DNA of 64,000 nucleotides from Heterostelium album PN500 (lineage: Eukaryota > Evosea > Eumycetozoa > Acytosteliales > Acytosteliaceae): contig NW_008805066.1 of the NCBI RefSeq assembly GCF_000004825.1, positions 248,001 to 312,000 on the forward strand, read 5' to 3'. Below are positions 60,085 to 64,000 of this stretch, in pieces. A program made the translations under genes and the position numbers. Under the pieces are notes generated by a model. The model saw only the letters and a list, made by a program, of their open reading frames with translations, made no database searches and was not told where the DNA came from. Position 1 is the stretch's first letter, and each line of letters starts with the position of its first letter.

Positions 60085-62535
60085 CTATTTTCTAACACAG
60101 TAAAAAGTTTTATCAAAGAAATTCTTCATAACATTACCATAGATATCCTTTTCAGGTCCACCGAGATTGTCTATTTGTTGATCCTTTAGATTCAATAAAA
60201 GTTGATGAAAAATTTCAAATGATTTACCAGTGCTTCTGTTGTATTTCTCGATTTTTTGATAGAATCTTTTCTCTACGGGTATGGCAATTCTCGTACACAA
60301 ATATTTCAATAGTTCGACATATCCATATTCCGATGCACTTATCAACATGGAAACCTGGGGGAATCTGATTTGAACATTGTACTTTTCAAAGATATAGAAT
60401 ATTTGTGCCATGTATCCTCTGTCCACCGCATGATCGATAGCATACTGTGAGAATCTGGGTGGTTCTACCATATCATAGATACTGGCGACATACTCTGATT
60501 CCATAAATAGAACTTGACTGATATCAGCGATTGCCTCGGAATCTATTGATGTGGAATGAGATTGTGGGTTGAATCTTGCAAGCAGATACTCTGAAGTAAC
60601 TGGATCATTCAATTTCAAAGATTTCTCACTCTTTACGTACTCTTGGAATTCCTGACGACATTGGACATAAAGGAAATCCAAAAGTTTGATATTATCAGAC
60701 TTGAAATATTCCGCTATACTCTTGAATGTCACAGCCAAACCACCACCATCATTGAAAAGTATAGTGAAAATCTCGAGATGACCCATCGATATGGCTTTCA
60801 TTTGTGCAGCTTTGATATAAGGTTTTTGTTTGGGTATCAATTTCTGCACCAATTCCTTGAGGTTATAATGGGTGGCTGGAACTAATTGATTCCACTGTAA
60901 ACCAAAGGTCGATGAACCGCGACTCCAAAATTCATAATTGAGAAAGAGCAAGAATGACTTGTAAAGCATCGATAGGTTGAAGAGATCTTGACTGTTTACA
61001 TTGAGTTTTGACTTCATTAGATATTTAAAGATTTCCAAATCCTTTGCTTCGCTTGTGTGTCGGTAGTACTCCTTTTGATGTGCTTTCGATTTGCTGACTC
61101 TAGTTGAGAGAATGGAATAGTAGCTTGGTCCCTGTAGAATCTTTACACTCACTCTACTTTCTTCGTAGAGATATTGGATCATTGGTAGATTGCTATGTTC
61201 AATTGCATTGTCAAGTATAGTCTCGATTTCAAGAGCAGTAAGATTCAAATGATTGTTATCCAACAGGTATTTAAGAATGAATGGATTTCCACTTGATGTA
61301 TCGAAACCAAACGTTCTAATATATTTATGTTTCTTGAGATACTTCATCATTTCCAACTGTTTGTTATGGTACTGCTCCAATGAACATCCAATTGTAGGAT
61401 CGTATGGATTAGATGTGACGGCATGCCATAAACTCTTTAGACACTTTGTATTCTTGGAGATATCATGGAGAAAGAATTCGAAACCCTCGATATTGGTACT
61501 ACTCACTACAGAGTATAATATAGATTGAATATCATTCTTTACCAGATCTTTACGATAGAGTAGTTTAATGAGATTGGTATTTCCGGTCTTGGCAGCCGAT
61601 ATTAATGCTCGTTCCGATGTTATCTGTTGATTGCAATGAGTATGTAATGCCTCTACGAGTTGGGGATTTCCAGAATCGATTGCAGCCTGAACAGAGCGAT
61701 CGTTCACCTCCACCTTGTGCTTCAACAACAGCTCTACTACCTTTGGCTTTTTATAGGTGATCGCATTGCCAACAGCCAAGAAAAGTTTAATGGGATATCG
61801 ATCTTGGTTGACCAAGAGGAATTCGAGAATATCCAGATCATTGCTCACAATAGCACAGTTGAATGTATTGAAAGTTGGTTTCAACTCGCCAGGAAACATC
61901 TCCAGAAACGCAATGAAGCATTGGAATTGATTGTGAGATGCAGCGGCATCTAGGATCGAGTTGTTTACAGTGTTTGGAAATAGCCGGGCGATTGAAACGA
62001 TCAGATCGAAGCTAGCACCAGCGCTGATCAGCTTCTCCATTACCTGAGTGGTGAAGAAACATCGAACGTGTTGGCCATCGGCGGTTTCACTGTCACTTTC
62101 CAACATTGAGACGAGCAGCCTGAGAATATCGTGTGTCGTTGTGGACTCTGCCAATTTCAACAGTGTATCCGGTGCCCAAAGCTGAATTAGCTTGGTTCGC
62201 AACATCGTGGAGCTGTTTGTCGCTACTGAGAGCTTCGAACGGAGCACCTGAAACTGGTTGACTTTTACCAGCCAATTGGGATCGCTCACAGACTGAACTC
62301 TGAATCTACATCTAAACAATGAGTGATCGAAATGAACATAGTCCAAAATAATCTCTCTAATGTTCTTGACACCCAAAATATATTTAAATAGTTCCGTTCT
62401 CTTTATGAATATTTCTACTGGTTCTATATCTGTGTCTAGTAGACCTCTATCAACAGCACTCGAAACAACACCATTACAAACATGTTTTGGTTTTAAAAGT
62501 ACATTATTTTGCTCTATTAACTCTTTCCGCGTCAT
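60085..62535 (-). CDS. Ankyrin-repeat protein (dictyostelid expanded-family type)
   Basis: Single exon, 816 residues, start at 62535, TAG stop. Repeated helix-turn-helix units with ankyrin character span roughly 150-780, e.g. AIDSGNPQLVEALHTHC, AAKTGNTNLIKLLYRK, IEHSNLPMIQYLYEE and SASEYGYVELLKYLC. Spacing is irregular and repeats are degenerate. The N-terminus (about 40-80, FIKRTELFKYILGVKNIREI) resembles the short leader found in large dictyostelid ankyrin families. No kinase, F-box or transmembrane segment is evident. Ankyrin repeats mediate protein-protein contact; the partner is unknown. The family call is by repeat shape. Confidence 0.78.
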   Translation of the reverse strand: MTRKELIEQNNVLLKPKHVCNGVVSSAVDRGLLDTDIEPVEIFIKRTELFKYILGVKNIREIILDYVHFDHSLFRCRFRVQSVSDPNWLVKVNQFQVLRSKLSVATNSSTMLRTKLIQLWAPDTLLKLAESTTTHDILRLLVSMLESDSETADGQHVRCFFTTQVMEKLISAGASFDLIVSIARLFPNTVNNSILDAAASHNQFQCFIAFLEMFPGELKPTFNTFNCAIVSNDLDILEFLLVNQDRYPIKLFLAVGNAITYKKPKVVELLLKHKVEVNDRSVQAAIDSGNPQLVEALHTHCNQQITSERALISAAKTGNTNLIKLLYRKDLVKNDIQSILYSVVSSTNIEGFEFFLHDISKNTKCLKSLWHAVTSNPYDPTIGCSLEQYHNKQLEMMKYLKKHKYIRTFGFDTSSGNPFILKYLLDNNHLNLTALEIETILDNAIEHSNLPMIQYLYEESRVSVKILQGPSYYSILSTRVSKSKAHQKEYYRHTSEAKDLEIFKYLMKSKLNVNSQDLFNLSMLYKSFLLFLNYEFWSRGSSTFGLQWNQLVPATHYNLKELVQKLIPKQKPYIKAAQMKAISMGHLEIFTILFNDGGGLAVTFKSIAEYFKSDNIKLLDFLYVQCRQEFQEYVKSEKSLKLNDPVTSEYLLARFNPQSHSTSIDSEAIADISQVLFMESEYVASIYDMVEPPRFSQYAIDHAVDRGYMAQIFYIFEKYNVQIRFPQVSMLISASEYGYVELLKYLCTRIAIPVEKRFYQKIEKYNRSTGKSFEIFHQLLLNLKDQQIDNLGGPEKDIYGNVMKNFFDKTFYCVRK

Positions 62536-63171
62536 TTTTATTTCTTTTTAATAATAACAACAATGATCAAAAACTATACCTGTTCAACAAAAGTTAATTA
62601 ATAATCGACCTTCAATCGCAACAATCAAAGACTCTGTGTTCTATTGAGAGAAAAAAGTAAGAATTTTGCAAAAACTTAAACTGTGATTTTGTGTTATTAA
62701 TTGAAACAAATTCCCAATGAATTTTATTTGTGTTTGCAATCAGATTTCAAATTGTATAATTCATTTTCAAATAGATCGAAAATAAATAAATACTTTTCAA
62801 AATAGAATTTTAAAATATAATTATAATTTTCTTTTTTTCTATTTAGAAAAATACCAGAGCCAAAATGCCCATAAAAACTTATGACACGATCAACGCAGAT
62901 TCCCTATTTATTTGAAAACCTCAAAATAAAAAATAAATAAAAAAAAAAAATAGTTTTTGCAAAAAAAGCATAGATTTAACATGTTTTTTTAAAAACCATC
63001 TGAAATATAATTTTCAATTTAATTGTTGTTTTGTAATAATAAGAAGTAGAATATTTTTGTATAATAATATAGGATTTGTTCATTTTAAAAAATATATAAA
63101 TTAGAGGAAATTATAAAAACAGAACAAATCAAAAAAACAAAAAAAAAAAGGGTTGATTTTCATATTTCAAC
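62536..63171. other. AT-rich divergent intergenic region
   Basis: Poly-A/T-rich. A small GC-richer patch at 62850-62912 contains a 16-codon ATG frame (MPIKTYDTINADSLFI) and the short hairpin CATAAAAACTTATG. A GCCCATAA there is close to the upstream element of dictyostelid small RNAs, but no RNA body follows at the expected distance. No gene is supported. Confidence 0.45.
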
Positions 63172-64000
63172 ATGTCAACATGGGATGCTAATTCCACTAC
63201 TTCCTCCTCCTCTTCTTCCTCTTTGAACATCAACAGCAGCAACAACAACAACAATAATAATAATAATGGACAGACAAGAGATAATAGATCGAGTACTATG
63301 TATGCAGTGGAACAAAGTCAGCAAGCGGTCCAACAGAATGTTCTGCGTGAACTCTACAAGCAGCTAGAGTTGCTGCTGCTCAAGAAAAAGGTTGGCGACC
63401 AAAAGGTTACTCTGCGTCAGGGTCTGCTCGTTTCAATTCCACAAGTGGAGCGTGTCTCTGCCATGACTGGCAGTCAGGTGACGCACCAGCTCGAAGTGAT
63501 GTCGAACGTCCTCGTCAAGATCAGCTCGGATTCGTTGCATTCCGTGTGTGAGGTGTTGATCAAGATGTGCGACACCTACCTTGACGACCCCTACAACATG
63601 GTGTCGCAGACCGAGAAGAAAGGAAAGCTCGACTTGCCATCGTATGCAAAGGACGACGTCGAATCCGACTTGGAGACGGTGGTGCCAGCGGCCACCAGCG
63701 ATTCTCTCATCAACAGCGAAGCGATAGGGTTGCTCTCCAACCAGAAGACATCGTCGATATTCGACGCTCTCCGTCCGTTCAATAGCTATCGGCAGGTGGC
63801 CGACGACACTCCTCTCTATCATCTGTTGAATACACTCTACTTGATTCTGTCGTCACACGCGCCAGCCAGAGAAGCGGTCGCTGTCGGCAGTCGATCGTCA
63901 CAACTCGCCACACTCCCACCGAAAACCATCACATTCTTTTTCAATCTACTGCAATTCACATTCTCACCGACGATTCGTTATCGTGCTGCCAGCTGTCTGC
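63172..64000 (+). CDS. Unidentified protein, 3' end beyond window
   Basis: ATG at 63172 opens a frame that stays open to the end of the window (276 complete codons visible). The first ~40 residues are Ser/Asn-rich low complexity. The rest is ordinary and C/G-rich in codon use: helical segments (VLRELYKQLELLLLKKKV, VSAMTGSQVTHQLEVMSNVL, LHSVCEVLIKMCDTYL) and a later block (PLYHLLNTLYLILSSHAP, FFFNLLQFTFSPTIRYRAA) suggest an alpha-solenoid/HEAT-like or scaffold protein. No family is recognised. The codon-rich C/G signal makes it certainly coding; the antisense frames in this DNA are shadows. Confidence 0.75.
   Translation, partial: MSTWDANSTTSSSSSSSLNINSSNNNNNNNNNGQTRDNRSSTMYAVEQSQQAVQQNVLRELYKQLELLLLKKKVGDQKVTLRQGLLVSIPQVERVSAMTGSQVTHQLEVMSNVLVKISSDSLHSVCEVLIKMCDTYLDDPYNMVSQTEKKGKLDLPSYAKDDVESDLETVVPAATSDSLINSEAIGLLSNQKTSSIFDALRPFNSYRQVADDTPLYHLLNTLYLILSSHAPAREAVAVGSRSSQLATLPPKTITFFFNLLQFTFSPTIRYRAASCL

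Overview
The window looks like chromosomal DNA from a dictyostelid social amoeba. Non-coding DNA is extremely A+T-rich with long poly-A and poly-T runs. Coding regions are clearly richer in G+C and carry long Asn, Gln, Ser, Thr and His runs. Introns are short and AT-rich with gtaagt or gtatgt donors. Of 21 genes with an intact, visible stop, 19 use TAA and two use TAG. The frequent C/G-ending codons argue against the most AT-biased group (D. discoideum) and favour another dictyostelid lineage, but the species cannot be fixed from this sequence.

Layout. 0-10 kb: the 3' part of a PP2C-like gene; NMD3 (60S ribosome export), whose true start is a hidden 35-nt exon; a TKL-type kinase; a secreted saposin-B protein; and, convergent to it, an arrestin-fold protein. 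11-25 kb: an SRF-type MADS-box factor, an R2R3 Myb factor, a TPR protein with a mitochondrial-type N-terminus, a TRAPPC12 homologue on the minus strand, and a His/Gln-rich RING protein. 25-30 kb: a very large STE-type kinase. 30-34.6 kb: a 4.2-kb gene-free stretch whose 3' two thirds are almost devoid of G on the plus strand, probably a long promoter and leader for a multi-PHD protein (34.6-36.3 kb). 37-45 kb: a LARGE-like glycosyltransferase, a small Ser-rich minus-strand gene, a 60-residue two-exon gene with a candidate PP1-docking RVxF motif, and a CAMK-type kinase. 45-52 kb: INO80. 52.7-53.3 kb: a secreted-protein gene broken by an in-frame TGA. 54-60 kb: folylpolyglutamate synthase, BRAP2/IMP, and a TCAIM-like (DUF4460/4461) mitochondrial protein. 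60-64 kb: an ankyrin-repeat protein and the 5' end of an unidentified gene.

There is no operon logic; genes are independent eukaryotic units, several arranged tail-to-tail with only 52-148 bp between stop codons. Functional themes are signalling (four kinase or phosphatase-like genes plus the putative PP1-docking peptide and BRAP2), transcription and chromatin (SRF, Myb, PHD, INO80), membrane traffic and glycosylation (TRAPPC12, arrestin, LARGE-like), and mitochondrial or one-carbon metabolism (FPGS, TCAIM-like).

I saw no tRNA, rRNA, CRISPR array, virus or transposon coding sequence. Exon boundaries were worked out by hand from reading-frame continuity, splice consensus and remembered family motifs; no database search was run.
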